In this document: positions 1-7,957 of the stretch, piece after piece | Layout of the letters: each line of letters begins with the position of its first letter | Numbering within the stretch: position 1 is the stretch's first letter | Assembly: GCA_016718275.1 (NCBI GenBank) | Contig: JADKEA010000001.1 | Coordinates: 124,001-188,000, forward strand | Source of the DNA: Candidatus Villigracilis affinis | Lineage (GTDB): Bacteria > Chloroflexota > Anaerolineae > Anaerolineales > Villigracilaceae | Direction of reading: 5' to 3' | DNA: 64,000 bases | Made by a program: the position numbers and the translations under genes | Notes under the pieces: generated by a model | Database searches by the model: none | Told to the model about the DNA's origin: nothing | The model's input: only the letters and a program-made list of their open reading frames with translations

Positions 1-754
1 CGCCTCTGATCTGACGCTTACGAATATTGATGGTCATACGTGCTAGTTCGCGCTGGGCAGGTTCGAGATCTTCGGTATCGAGCGAGGGGCGCACATTCGG
101 GCTGAAATGCAATGAGGTCGCAAGCGAACCGATCAAGGTCTTGATCTCTTCCTCGATCTTTTCGTTGCCTGCATACAAAACAGCGGGGCGTTTATCATCC
201 GGCATCGTGAAACTCGCGAGGCCGATGGGTTCGAGCAGTTTTTGAATGGAGCGGGAAGCGCCGCCATCCGTTCCGCCTGCGATCACGATCAAGTCGGGCC
301 TGGCGCGCAGAACGGCATCGATCTGCTGATCGGGTTTGCGGCGGTCGCTGATGTTGAGGGTCTCAACAATGCGCATGTATGTGGATTCTGCAAGACGGCG
401 TGCGCTTTCGAGTGAGACATCTTTGAGCAATCCCACGAGGACCGTTCGAATGGTCGGGCCAGCGGACAGGGTCGCCACCAACGCATCCACACCGGACCCG
501 TTGGGCTGGCTCGGCGTAATCAGATTACGTGAATTATCAAGCAGGGCTCTACCTAAAATCGCCTGCAAATTCCCGATGGCATTACGAACGCCTTCACTCA
601 CATCCTTGTACGGCGCTTCAGCGGTGGAAGGCGCAATACCAGAAGCCACGAAACGATACTCCCCTTCGACCACGTCGAAGAAGACCGCTCGGGTATTGGC
701 TGCGCCAACATCTATGGCGAGAATGGAATTACCGTCAATCAGCGAGGAAGCCAT
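1..754 (-). CDS. MutL-like (glutamate mutase L family) protein, 3' part outside window
   Basis: Reading leftward from ATG at 754, the frame stays open for 251 codons to the window edge, so the C-terminus is missing. The N-terminus has an ASKHA-type phosphate-binding motif, AIDVGAANTRAVFFD near residues 13-27, and a second glycine-rich motif VIAGGTDGGAS near residue 165. This matches the MutL family named after glutamate mutase gene clusters, unrelated to the mismatch-repair MutL. No mutase subunit is seen nearby, so a role in glutamate mutase reactivation cannot be claimed. It starts 3 bases after the stop of the upstream membrane protein gene and is the last visible gene of the operon that begins at 6137. 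Family call is from recognised motifs and is fairly good; function is open. Confidence 0.72.
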   Translation of the reverse strand, partial: MASSLIDGNSILAIDVGAANTRAVFFDVVEGEYRFVASGIAPSTAEAPYKDVSEGVRNAIGNLQAILGRALLDNSRNLITPSQPNGSGVDALVATLSAGPTIRTVLVGLLKDVSLESARRLAESTYMRIVETLNISDRRKPDQQIDAVLRARPDLIVIAGGTDGGASRSIQKLLEPIGLASFTMPDDKRPAVLYAGNEKIEEEIKTLIGSLATSLHFSPNVRPSLDTEDLEPAQRELARMTINIRKRQIRG

Positions 755-756
755 AA

Positions 757-1467
757 TTATTGGAAGTTCCCAAGGAAACTGGTAATGAAATTAACCAACG
801 AACTGAAGCGTTCGATCAACGCGGTCAAAGCCGCGGAATATACGCCTGCAAATACAACGCCCAATGTAATGCCGATGAAGATACGTCCCACCCAGGCAAA
901 CAATTCGATCAACCCAAAGCGATGCATGGTGCCGTCTGCCTTGGCGCGTGCACCAAAGTGGAAATAAATAAGCGTGAAAACCGTGCCAGCCAGAACGATT
1001 GAGCCGTTCGTGATCGCCTCAAGGAAGCCGATGTTACGCGCACCTGCGGCAACGATATCGAACGCATTGATGGCACCCATGATCTGTGGGATCAATGTGC
1101 CAGAGAGAGAGCCCGCAATTGCCACCGCCGCCCCCACACCTACAATGAAAGCCATCACGATGCGCGCCAGCCCGGCAAGGCGCGGCGAGATCTTCATCAG
1201 GATCAATGCCAATCCAAATAGGGGCACCAACAATAATCCCTTCTCAAGCGGGGAAATGGCACCGAATAACAGCGGATAAAACAACTGCGGCCAGATGACC
1301 TGCCAAAAGGCAACTACAGCAATGTAACCGGAAGAAACCCCCACAAAAATATATACCGCAATGCGAAAGAGAGGATTATCTCCCAGCACATAACTGAAGA
1401 TGAGAACCGTGAATAAAAAGCTGATCGCACCAACGATCAAATCAAGCATTTGAGGAGTGAGGACCAT
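757..1467 (-). CDS. polytopic membrane protein of unknown function
   Basis: About 236 residues, almost entirely hydrophobic, with roughly seven predicted transmembrane stretches and short loops. I chose the ATG at 1467 (MVLTPQMLDL) because it lies one base after the stop of the upstream gene at 1469, fitting translational coupling. The longer reading frame starting at 1533 would overlap that gene's C-terminus. No catalytic motif is visible. It sits between the zinc-ribbon/PDWL protein and the MutL-like protein and probably forms a membrane complex with neighbouring operon products, which is inference from context only. I do not recognise a named family. Confidence 0.8.
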   Translation of the reverse strand: MVLTPQMLDLIVGAISFLFTVLIFSYVLGDNPLFRIAVYIFVGVSSGYIAVVAFWQVIWPQLFYPLLFGAISPLEKGLLLVPLFGLALILMKISPRLAGLARIVMAFIVGVGAAVAIAGSLSGTLIPQIMGAINAFDIVAAGARNIGFLEAITNGSIVLAGTVFTLIYFHFGARAKADGTMHRFGLIELFAWVGRIFIGITLGVVFAGVYSAALTALIERFSSLVNFITSFLGNFQ

Positions 1468-1468
1468 G

Positions 1469-4400
1469 CTACTTTGCCTCCCTGGCTGCAGCGCGGTCAC
1501 GCAGACCCAAAACGAAATTCCACAGACCGCCAAGCACGATCAGGGCCATGGCAAGCAACAGGCCGATGTTGTACGCATCCCAATATACACGGGTGGTGCC
1601 CGGGCGATTGAGATTGTTCTGCTCGAAGACAGCGCCGTCGTACAAACCGGAAATCATGCCGCTGATCTGCTGCGAGTCATAATACGGGCGGATCATGGGC
1701 GCAGCCTGTGCGCTGGAGATCACCACCACTGGAATTGTTCCACGCGCGGAACTGGTCTGCTCGATCCATGCGCGGGCGGAATCGGCGTTATCCGTCACAA
1801 TGACGAAGGCCGTAAACTGCGAAAGTGATGTGATATTGCTCCACGGGTCAGCCGTCCATGCCGGGGTGAGATTGAAGTCAAATAAAACGCTTTCAGTAAT
1901 GCCGCTGTTGAACAAATACGGAGTGCTTCTACGCGGGTCCTGTGAAAAGGCATGGATGCCCATCTGTCCACCGGGCAGGTAACCCAGATTCATATATTCG
2001 ATTCCGCTTTGATATTGGTGCCCGGCCAAAGGTCCAGTGGAAATGAAGCGCTCTGCCAAAACCGCACCCGACTCACTGGTGGAGATAAAGGTAAATCGCG
2101 GATGATGCAGCAACAGCATCTGGTCGAACATCGGTGCAGCTGTTGCTTCCATTTCGCCTGCACGGGCGGGTTCGAAATCGAAGGCCACCAACACAGGCGC
2201 GCCTTCCGGAAGTAACTGGGCCACATCCAACGCTCCTCTTACTGCGGAGGTTGGCTCGCTTAAGGGCAGGGTGAAGGTCTGCGTGCGCATGATCAGGATC
2301 ACAGGCAAAATCAGGAAGAACAACGCAACAAGGAACCAGCGCAAACCGCGCGAACTCTTCAGTGTGGTAAACGATGAAAGCGGAACGGGAGCGGTCTCTG
2401 CAGCAAGGATCTGCTCAAGCAGTGCGGCATGAGCTTGTTGTTCATCACTGGCTTGCAACCGGATCGAATAGGCTTTTGGCTTGCTCGCCGGAGAAAAACC
2501 CGGCACGGCAGGCAGTACACCCTGCAGCCCCGCCAACGCACCACGAGACTCGAGCGTCTGATCACTGGAGAGTGAACCTGATGAAGACGATGGCACGCCA
2601 GAATCGACCGGGCGCATGGCTTGTACCCACGAAGGCAACTCGCCGGGCGCTATCGCATCGGTATTGGTGATCGGCGCCGGGGAAGAGGAAGCCGGTGTAG
2701 CTGTATCGCCTGCATTTGAAAGCCAATCGGGAAGGTCGGTAAATAGCTCATCAATGTTGCCGCCCGAATTGTCCGCAAAAGTAGGCTGCGCATCGGCAGG
2801 TTTCGATGAAGACTCAGGTTCCACGGATTGGATCGAGTTGAGCCAGTCTGGCATCGAAGCAGATTCTGCAGAAGCAGGCATCGCCGCCGGTGTTTCTCCG
2901 AACATGGATTCCTGTGGAGCGGATGCCTTCAACCAACTCGGCACATCACCCAAAGAATCATCCTGCGCAGGCGCGGCAGATTCTGACGTCTTCGCACCGG
3001 ATAACCACGAGGGCATCTCCAATTCATCGCCGGAGGTTGCACCTGCACCAGCCGCCCACGCGGGAGGCTGATCTGATAAAGTCTTTTCATCGCCGCCCGT
3101 TTGCAAACTCGCCAGCCATTCCTGATCGGAGGATGACGCGGGTGCGGATTTTTCAGGCTCGGCGCCTTTTAACCAATCTGGAACATCTCCGGCAAAAAGG
3201 TCGGCAGACGATTCAGGAATTCCACTGGAAACTGGTTCTGAAAAACCGGCAGGCTCAGCGTTTTGAGATTGAACACCACGCAGCCAGTCTGGCGCATCAT
3301 TTGAATCCGTGGGAGCCCCAAAAAGATCGTTAGCATCGTCCGACGGAACACTGCTTTGCACACCGCTATCGGCAGACATTGAGCGCAGCCAATCCGGCGT
3401 ATCGTTTGAAGAAGCAGAAGGATCGCCAAAAAGATCTTGGGCATCATTAGACGGAACATTCGTGCTCTGCGCACCACTATCCGCAGCCATCGAACGTAAC
3501 CAATCTGGCGTGTCGTTTGAAGAAGCAGAAGATGCGCCGAAAAGATCATCGGATTCATTTGCTACTGACGCACTACTTCCGCTTTGTCCACCATCGGTAG
3601 ACATTGAACGCAACCAGTCGGGTGTATCGTTTGAAGCAGAACCGAATAGATCGTTTTCATCATGCGTCGGAGCATTGCTGGCTTGTGCGCCACCATCGGC
3701 AGACATCGAACGCAGCCAATCCGGTGTGTCAGTTGAAGCGGAAGATGCGCCAAAAAGATCATTTGAATCATTGGACGGCGCATTGGTCACCTGCGGATCA
3801 CTCTCCGCAGCCATGGCACGCAGCCAATCTGGCGTATCACTTGAAGTGGAAGGGCCACCGAACATATCATTGGACTCGTTCGACGGCGTAAAGCTATCCT
3901 GCACGTCACTCTCTGCGGCCATAGCACGCAGCCAGTCCGGGGTATCGGCGCTCGATGCTTCCGGCTGAGGCTCCTGCGCTGGGGGCTTTTGAATTCCGCT
4001 TGCATCGCGGAACCAATCGGTTAATTCATCTTTTTCATCAGGCTGCGGGGTCGAAGCCAGCCCGGATAACCACGGCGGGGCATCGGGTTCACCCGCAGGC
4101 TGTTCATCCTGGGCAAAGTCGTTCTTCGCACCCATCTCCACCCAGCGCACCTCGGAAGATTCTGGCGGGGCCTTCTTGGGCTTCGGCGCATCACCAGTGA
4201 GGCTTGCAAGCCAGTCCGGAATATCCTCTTCGTCGCCGTCATGTGCCTGGGATTGCAGACCAGCTAAAAAGTCGACGGGCGAAGCGGGTTGTGGCTTCTG
4301 TGGCGGTTGTTCGGCTTGCGGGTCCCCTGTATTGAGATTCCGCGCTGAATCACGCGCATCCTTCAACCATTGCGGAAGGATCGGTTCGAGTTCAGCTGTA

Positions 4401-4555
4401 TTCTTTTTGGTTGGGGCCTGGCCGGGTTTAAGGATTTCATCGCCATCCCTGGAAGAGCCGGGCAACGGTCCCAACCGAGTCTGGCAATTCTGACAGAACT
4501 CTTGGTCGGGCCGATTATTTTCGCCACAAACGGGGCACTTAATGAGGTCAGCCAT
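1469..4555 (-). CDS. zinc-ribbon protein with an array of P-D-W-L motifs and C-terminal membrane segments
   Basis: 1028 residues. The first 30 carry a zinc ribbon (CPVC near residue 8, CQNC near residue 22). From about residue 60 to 640 runs a disordered, Ser/Asp/Pro-rich region with about 19 short motifs of the type [T/V/L/M]-P-[D/S]-W-L, in the middle part organised as near-identical units of about 34-38 residues (D-T-P-D-W-L-R-S-M). A transmembrane helix follows near residue 725 (RGLRWFLVALFFLILP), then an extracytosolic domain of about 240 residues and a final transmembrane helix near residue 990. The start ATG at 4555 overlaps the upstream stop by one base (TAATG). The architecture suggests a cytoplasmic multivalent binding tail on a membrane anchor; the partner is unknown. 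Confidence 0.85.
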   Translation of the reverse strand: MADLIKCPVCGENNRPDQEFCQNCQTRLGPLPGSSRDGDEILKPGQAPTKKNTAELEPILPQWLKDARDSARNLNTGDPQAEQPPQKPQPASPVDFLAGLQSQAHDGDEEDIPDWLASLTGDAPKPKKAPPESSEVRWVEMGAKNDFAQDEQPAGEPDAPPWLSGLASTPQPDEKDELTDWFRDASGIQKPPAQEPQPEASSADTPDWLRAMAAESDVQDSFTPSNESNDMFGGPSTSSDTPDWLRAMAAESDPQVTNAPSNDSNDLFGASSASTDTPDWLRSMSADGGAQASNAPTHDENDLFGSASNDTPDWLRSMSTDGGQSGSSASVANESDDLFGASSASSNDTPDWLRSMAADSGAQSTNVPSNDAQDLFGDPSASSNDTPDWLRSMSADSGVQSSVPSDDANDLFGAPTDSNDAPDWLRGVQSQNAEPAGFSEPVSSGIPESSADLFAGDVPDWLKGAEPEKSAPASSSDQEWLASLQTGGDEKTLSDQPPAWAAGAGATSGDELEMPSWLSGAKTSESAAPAQDDSLGDVPSWLKASAPQESMFGETPAAMPASAESASMPDWLNSIQSVEPESSSKPADAQPTFADNSGGNIDELFTDLPDWLSNAGDTATPASSSPAPITNTDAIAPGELPSWVQAMRPVDSGVPSSSSGSLSSDQTLESRGALAGLQGVLPAVPGFSPASKPKAYSIRLQASDEQQAHAALLEQILAAETAPVPLSSFTTLKSSRGLRWFLVALFFLILPVILIMRTQTFTLPLSEPTSAVRGALDVAQLLPEGAPVLVAFDFEPARAGEMEATAAPMFDQMLLLHHPRFTFISTSESGAVLAERFISTGPLAGHQYQSGIEYMNLGYLPGGQMGIHAFSQDPRRSTPYLFNSGITESVLFDFNLTPAWTADPWSNITSLSQFTAFVIVTDNADSARAWIEQTSSARGTIPVVVISSAQAAPMIRPYYDSQQISGMISGLYDGAVFEQNNLNRPGTTRVYWDAYNIGLLLAMALIVLGGLWNFVLGLRDRAAAREAK
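3290..3960 (-). repeat. tandem coding repeat, about 100-115 bp units, in the PDWL protein
   Basis: About seven imperfect tandem units are read here, each encoding D-T-P-D-W-L-R-[A/S]-M followed by a Ser/Asn/Asp spacer and a D-L-F-G or D-M-F-G block. Units differ by whole codons in the spacer, so the frame is kept. Such arrays vary in copy number between strains and are prone to assembly collapse. Confidence 0.85.
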
Positions 4556-5163
4556 TAGTTACCCCCGTAAGGCCGGTCGGTGCCGAATAAAACGCGCAAA
4601 CCAGTAGTGAGGATGCCAAGCGAAACGCCAATCAAAATACCGCGCGCGCCGCCCAAGGCCAGCACCTCTGTCACCCAGCGGGAGAAATCACTGACAAGGG
4701 GAATTGCACCAAAAGGCAAAGAAGCAGTGCCCAAAATAACGAACGCGGCTGTCATCAAAAAGATGATGCTCATGAGATCAACACGACGGCGCAACAAACG
4801 GATCGCCGCATAAAGCAGGGAAATGGTCAGCAATCCCATCAATGCAGCTTCGGAGGGGACGATGATCCCGCTCACCACCATCTTCATAATGGTGTGTCCG
4901 GGCCGTAGAATGATTCCAAATATTAATGTCGCCACCAGGCTGATAACGAGCAGGGCGCTGTAAACACTTCCCTTTTCACTGCGGCGTACTTTGTCGGAAT
5001 GCACCAGGATCAAATTGAAAACGCCGACGATCGCGGCCGCCCCGGCGAGGATGATGGCCCAATTCAACAAAAGGATCTGCAATCCTGAAAATGCGGGAAT
5101 GAAATACCCGAAAAGGACCAGAATCCCAGCAGTAATTGCGATAAGTGCTGTGAATATTCGCAT
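4555..5163 (-). CDS. polytopic membrane protein of unknown function
   Basis: About 202 residues with six hydrophobic segments. I chose ATG 5163 (MRIFTALIAITAG) because it overlaps the stop of the preceding gene by one base (TAATG); a 20-residue N-terminal extension in the same frame would run into that gene. Its own stop overlaps the ATG of the zinc-ribbon protein in the same TAATG manner, so both junctions look translationally coupled. No conserved catalytic residues are evident. It belongs to the operon 6137-1. Family not recognised. Confidence 0.82.
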   Translation of the reverse strand: MRIFTALIAITAGILVLFGYFIPAFSGLQILLLNWAIILAGAAAIVGVFNLILVHSDKVRRSEKGSVYSALLVISLVATLIFGIILRPGHTIMKMVVSGIIVPSEAALMGLLTISLLYAAIRLLRRRVDLMSIIFLMTAAFVILGTASLPFGAIPLVSDFSRWVTEVLALGGARGILIGVSLGILTTGLRVLFGTDRPYGGN

Positions 5164-5901
5164 TAGAAGATCCCCGCTAATTTGGCGAACGCGCCGCCCA
5201 GCAAGGCGACGATGATGGTCCAACGCAAAATATCCTGAACGGTCAGACTGGCTGTATGTGAAGCGCCCGCACCGAGATAGGCACCTGCCGCAAATAATTC
5301 CTCGCCGATCAAAGCATCCTGAGTGTTTGCAAATAGGACGGCCTGCCCAGCAAGGTCATCACTTGCGCCGATCACCGTAATGTTCTCACGGTCGGAGGCT
5401 TCGGCAAGTAATGCGGCTTCGGGTCCGAAATGACCGAGCATGATGTTCGTGGAAACATTTTCGTTCTGTGAAATATTCATCGCCCCTGCGGCATACCCGA
5501 ATGGGGTCAGACCCGTAACACGCCCGGTCGTGGGGAACATAGAGTTCTTCCACACCAGCGGCTTGATAGCCAGCCTGCAAAGTATCCTGTGCAAGCAAGC
5601 CAAGCGCGGGGTCACCGGCAGAAGCGACCGCAGGTTCATCGCTGACGGAAGTCCGCTCTGCAATGTAACGTAGCACGGCCAGCCCGGCCAAACCGGAGCC
5701 GCCGCGTGAATCAAGAAAACTGCCGCGCCCAAGTGAAATATGCAGGCGCGTACCATCTTCAACGCTCAAGCCCAGTGTGCGGAACAGGCGGGTCAGGGCG
5801 GGAATGTCTCTTAATTTCGCAGGGGATTTGCGCTTCCAGAGTGTGATCGTCAATAAAAGGATCGCACTGACCGCAAGGATCGCCAACTCAAGGATCTTCA
5901 C
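5163..5901 (-). pseudogene. membrane-anchored protein (possibly DUF6754-like), reading frame broken by one extra base
   Basis: Two overlapping frames together make one protein. Frame 1 begins at GTG 5901 (VKILELAILAVSAILLL, an N-terminal membrane helix) and runs to ...GVEELYVP near 5535. The sensible continuation TTGRVTGLTPFGYAAGAM is found only in the next frame, ending at 5163 after a C-terminal helix (ILRWTIIVALLGGAFAKLAGIF). The break falls in a run of four G (C on the coding strand) at 5532-5535; removing one base gives Y-V-P-T-T-G-R and restores one protein of about 245 residues. Flanking junctions are intact (GTGA overlap upstream, TAATG downstream), so a sequencing or assembly indel is more likely than decay; +1 slippage at CCC-C is a less likely alternative. 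The DUF6754 suggestion is from memory and weak. Confidence 0.75.
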
Positions 5902-6137
5902 GATGCGGCTCCATCTTTAACCAGAAAGGATGCAAATGCTTCGCTATCCTCTTCAAGGGTCACGGCCAAAGCCATGAGTTGATCGCTCTCGATCAAACCA
6001 CGGCCAAAATAAAGCGCCTGCGCTCCAAGCAGGGCAAGAGGACTTCCTGCATCAAGGAGCGAGGCGGCAAATTCGTGAAGCTGATAACGGCGCAGGGTTT
6101 CTGCCCAGCGCGGCCAGTATTCGCGCGATGGCTTCAT
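5898..6137 (-). CDS. small soluble protein, first gene of the operon
   Basis: 79 residues from ATG 6137 (MKPSREYWPRWAETLRRYQ), alpha-helical and rich in Ala/Leu, without membrane segment or known motif. The last codons overlap the GTG start of the next gene (GTGA, 5898-5901). A longer frame from 6191 is possible, but the shorter start sits just after a TATACT box at 6146-6151, which would make the longer N-terminus untranscribed. As the first gene it probably sets expression of the whole block to the left. Function unknown. Confidence 0.7.
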   Translation of the reverse strand: MKPSREYWPRWAETLRRYQLHEFAASLLDAGSPLALLGAQALYFGRGLIESDQLMALAVTLEEDSEAFASFLVKDGAAS

Positions 6138-6145
6138 ATAAAGCG

Positions 6146-6151
6146 AGTATA
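6146..6151 (-). promoter_or_regulatory. putative -10 box of the leftward operon
   Basis: TATACT on the minus strand, 8 nt before ATG 6137, within an AT-rich stretch. A TTGCGC stands further upstream, with poor spacing. If real, the transcript would be leaderless or nearly so. Confidence 0.4.
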
Positions 6152-6218
6152 GCATAATTTTATTGATGTCTCGCGCAAGGGTTGATAACAAGTAAATTGC
6201 AGATCAGGAAACAACCCT

Positions 6219-7469
6219 TTATTCAGGACCGATCTGCGTTCCAGACTCAATCACCATATCCTTCGGGATCACGACAACTCCATCGCGGACATACCATTTC
6301 GCATGATCGATATCGGTGTTGCGCGGGAACGGGCGGATGGTGACGTTGCTGCCGATGCGCACGTTCTTATCCAGGATCGCGCCTTCGATATGACAGTTCT
6401 CGCCGATACCGATGGGCAGGCCTTCGTCATCACGCTCGTAATAATCGGAACCGAGCATGATGGTGTCTTTGATCACGCATCCGCGCGAGATCTGGCTGCG
6501 AATGCCGATGATGGAATGTGTAATATCGGATTTTTGGACGCGGCTGCCCTCGGCGATCAACACATCGCGGATCTTGCTGTCTTCAACAATGGAACCGGGC
6601 AGGAAGCGTGTTTCGGTATAGATGGGAAGTTTCGGATCGTAAAAATTGAACGGGGTTTCCGATGTCGTCAGGGCAAGGTTGGTTTCATAAAACGAGCGGA
6701 TCGTTCCAATATCCTGCCAATAGCCGCTGAAATCGAAGCCATAGACGGAGTAGGACTGGATCGCCTGCGGGATGATATCGCCGCCGAAATCATGGAAGCT
6801 GGGGAAGTTCGACAGCAATTCCATCAACACGCGGGTCTTGAACATGTAAATACCCATCGACCCCAGGAACGGACGCACCACATCATCACGGCTGATGAAT
6901 TTATCTTGAGTTTCAACATCCTTGGGTTTTTCCACGAAGGCGGAAATGCGGCCATTCTTCTCGCGCTTCAGGATGCCCAAACGGGAAGCTTCGTCGCGCG
7001 GAACAGGTTGAACCGCCACCGTAATATCGGCTTTTGTATCCCAATGATATTCGGCCATTTCCTTGTAATTCATGCGATAGAGATGATCCCCAGCGAGGAT
7101 CAACACATTCTTCGCACCGCTGGATTGTATCTCGAGCGTCTGCTTTCGAACCGCATCGGCCGTGCCTTGATACCAGTCGGCGCTTTCAATAGTCTGCTCC
7201 GCCGCCCAAATCTGCACCCATCCAGGATGGAATGCGTCGAAATGATAGGTATTCGTAATATGGCGGTGTAAAGACACCGAATTGAACTGGGTCAGCACTG
7301 CAATGCGATAGATCCCCGAGTTAATACAATTGCTGATCGGAATATCAATGAGGCGATATTTTCCCGCGATCGGAACCGCAGGCTTGGAGCGCATCTGCGT
7401 CAAGGGATACAAACGTGCACCGCGGCCTCCACCCAAAATCACTGCCAAGACTTCATTCAACGAGGGCAT
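6219..7469 (-). CDS. glgC: glucose-1-phosphate adenylyltransferase
   Basis: 416 residues. It makes ADP-glucose from glucose-1-phosphate and ATP, the committed step of bacterial glycogen synthesis, in the cytoplasm. The N-terminal nucleotidyltransferase signature GGGRGARLYPLT with downstream RSKPAVPIAGKYRLIDIPISN is complete. The C-terminal third is a left-handed beta-helix (repeated I-x-G-x-x-[IV] hexapeptides, SDITHSIIGIRSQI onward). I chose ATG 7469 because it has a good GGAG Shine-Dalgarno (ccaGGAGacactactATG) and gives the standard N-terminus; the open frame to 7640 runs over another small ORF. No glycogen synthase or branching enzyme gene lies in this window. A 39-aa membrane ORF precedes it, probably on the same transcript. 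Confidence 0.96.
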   Translation of the reverse strand: MPSLNEVLAVILGGGRGARLYPLTQMRSKPAVPIAGKYRLIDIPISNCINSGIYRIAVLTQFNSVSLHRHITNTYHFDAFHPGWVQIWAAEQTIESADWYQGTADAVRKQTLEIQSSGAKNVLILAGDHLYRMNYKEMAEYHWDTKADITVAVQPVPRDEASRLGILKREKNGRISAFVEKPKDVETQDKFISRDDVVRPFLGSMGIYMFKTRVLMELLSNFPSFHDFGGDIIPQAIQSYSVYGFDFSGYWQDIGTIRSFYETNLALTTSETPFNFYDPKLPIYTETRFLPGSIVEDSKIRDVLIAEGSRVQKSDITHSIIGIRSQISRGCVIKDTIMLGSDYYERDDEGLPIGIGENCHIEGAILDKNVRIGSNVTIRPFPRNTDIDHAKWYVRDGVVVIPKDMVIESGTQIGPE

Positions 7470-7513
7470 AGTAGTGTCTCCTGGGTGTATTTTACTGTTT
7501 TTTTGGCAACTTG

Positions 7514-7633
7514 CTAAGACACGCTTTTCTGCTTTACGCTTATTATTTTTCGCACACGATGCACAACATAAACGATCGGATACGCCAGCAAGATCAGCAG
7601 GTCTATGACGGCGAAGAATAGATAAAGCTTCAT
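7514..7633 (-). CDS. 39-aa single-pass membrane peptide upstream of glgC
   Basis: A short ORF from ATG 7633 to TAG 7514. It encodes one hydrophobic helix (LYLFFAVIDLLILLAYPIVY) followed by a basic tail (HRVRKIISVKQKSV), a typical inside-positive small membrane protein. It is preceded by a very strong Shine-Dalgarno, AAGGAGGTGTGTG-ATG, and by the TTGACA/TAAAAT promoter at 7702-7729. It ends 44 bases before glgC, so it is probably co-transcribed. Alternatives are a leader peptide controlling glgC, or a coincidental ORF. The unusually good ribosome-binding site is the main support. No family recognised. Confidence 0.6.
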   Translation of the reverse strand: MKLYLFFAVIDLLILLAYPIVYVVHRVRKIISVKQKSVS

Positions 7634-7701
7634 CACACACCTCCTTTTTTACGATTCATATAACACAGTAAAACTTGTTCGACATAGCTGTTACATATAT
7701 T

Positions 7702-7729
7702 ATTTTACAGTTTTAAAAAAGGTTGTCAA
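7702..7729 (-). promoter_or_regulatory. sigma-70-like promoter for the 39-aa ORF and glgC
   Basis: On the minus strand TTGACA (7724-7729) and TAAAAT (7702-7707) are separated by 16 bases, in an AT-rich region directly downstream of the tRNA terminator. A second TATATG-like box lies closer to the ORF. Confidence 0.6.
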
Positions 7730-7760
7730 CGCGATAAGACTCAATATATATAAAACTCAA

Positions 7761-7785
7761 ACGTCCTCCCGTAATGGGAGGACGT
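7761..7785 (-). terminator. intrinsic terminator of tRNA-Leu
   Basis: Perfect 10-bp stem (7761-7770 with 7776-7785), five-base loop, followed on the minus strand by TTGAGTTTTATATAT. Confidence 0.85.
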
Positions 7786-7821
7786 TCGGGTTATAATACC
7801 GCTTCGGGTATTTTGTGCCAG

Positions 7822-7904
7822 TGCCGAAGGAGGGAATCGAACCCTCATTCCCGTAGGGAACACGATTTTGAGTCGTGCGCGTCTGCCTATTCCGCCACTT
7901 CGGC
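7822..7904 (-). tRNA. tRNA-Leu (anticodon CAA)
   Basis: 83 nt on the minus strand. The 7-bp acceptor stem GCCGAAG (7898-7904) pairs with CTTCGGC (7823-7829), with discriminator A at 7822; no CCA is encoded. The anticodon stem-loop CACGA-CTCAAAA-TCGTG gives anticodon CAA, reading UUG. A long variable arm and T-loop GGTTCGATTCC fit a class II leucine tRNA. Confidence 0.95.
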
Positions 7905-7926
7905 TTGCGGTTACTGAGCGCCCGAT

Positions 7927-7956
7927 AGTATAACAAACTCTCACGAATAAGGTCAA
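7927..7956 (-). promoter_or_regulatory. promoter of tRNA-Leu, overlapping the ychF promoter region
   Basis: Minus strand TTGACC (7951-7956), 18-base spacer, TATACT (7927-7932), 22 bases before the tRNA 5' end. On the plus strand the same bases include TATAAC (7929-7934), a candidate -10 for ychF, whose ATG is at 7958. The two divergent promoters would overlap. Confidence 0.65.
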
Positions 7957-7957
7957 G

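Noticed and set aside
1..754. DNA mismatch repair MutL
   Set aside because: Motifs are ASKHA-like (AIDVGAANTRAV), not the GHKL site of mismatch-repair MutL.
3290..3960. CRISPR-like spaced repeats
   Set aside because: Units are contiguous, in frame and encode protein repeats; no constant repeat with unrelated spacers and no cas genes.
6303..7271. 322-aa open frame on the plus strand
   Set aside because: It is antisense to glgC, whose catalytic motifs are complete; composition is that of a codon shadow.
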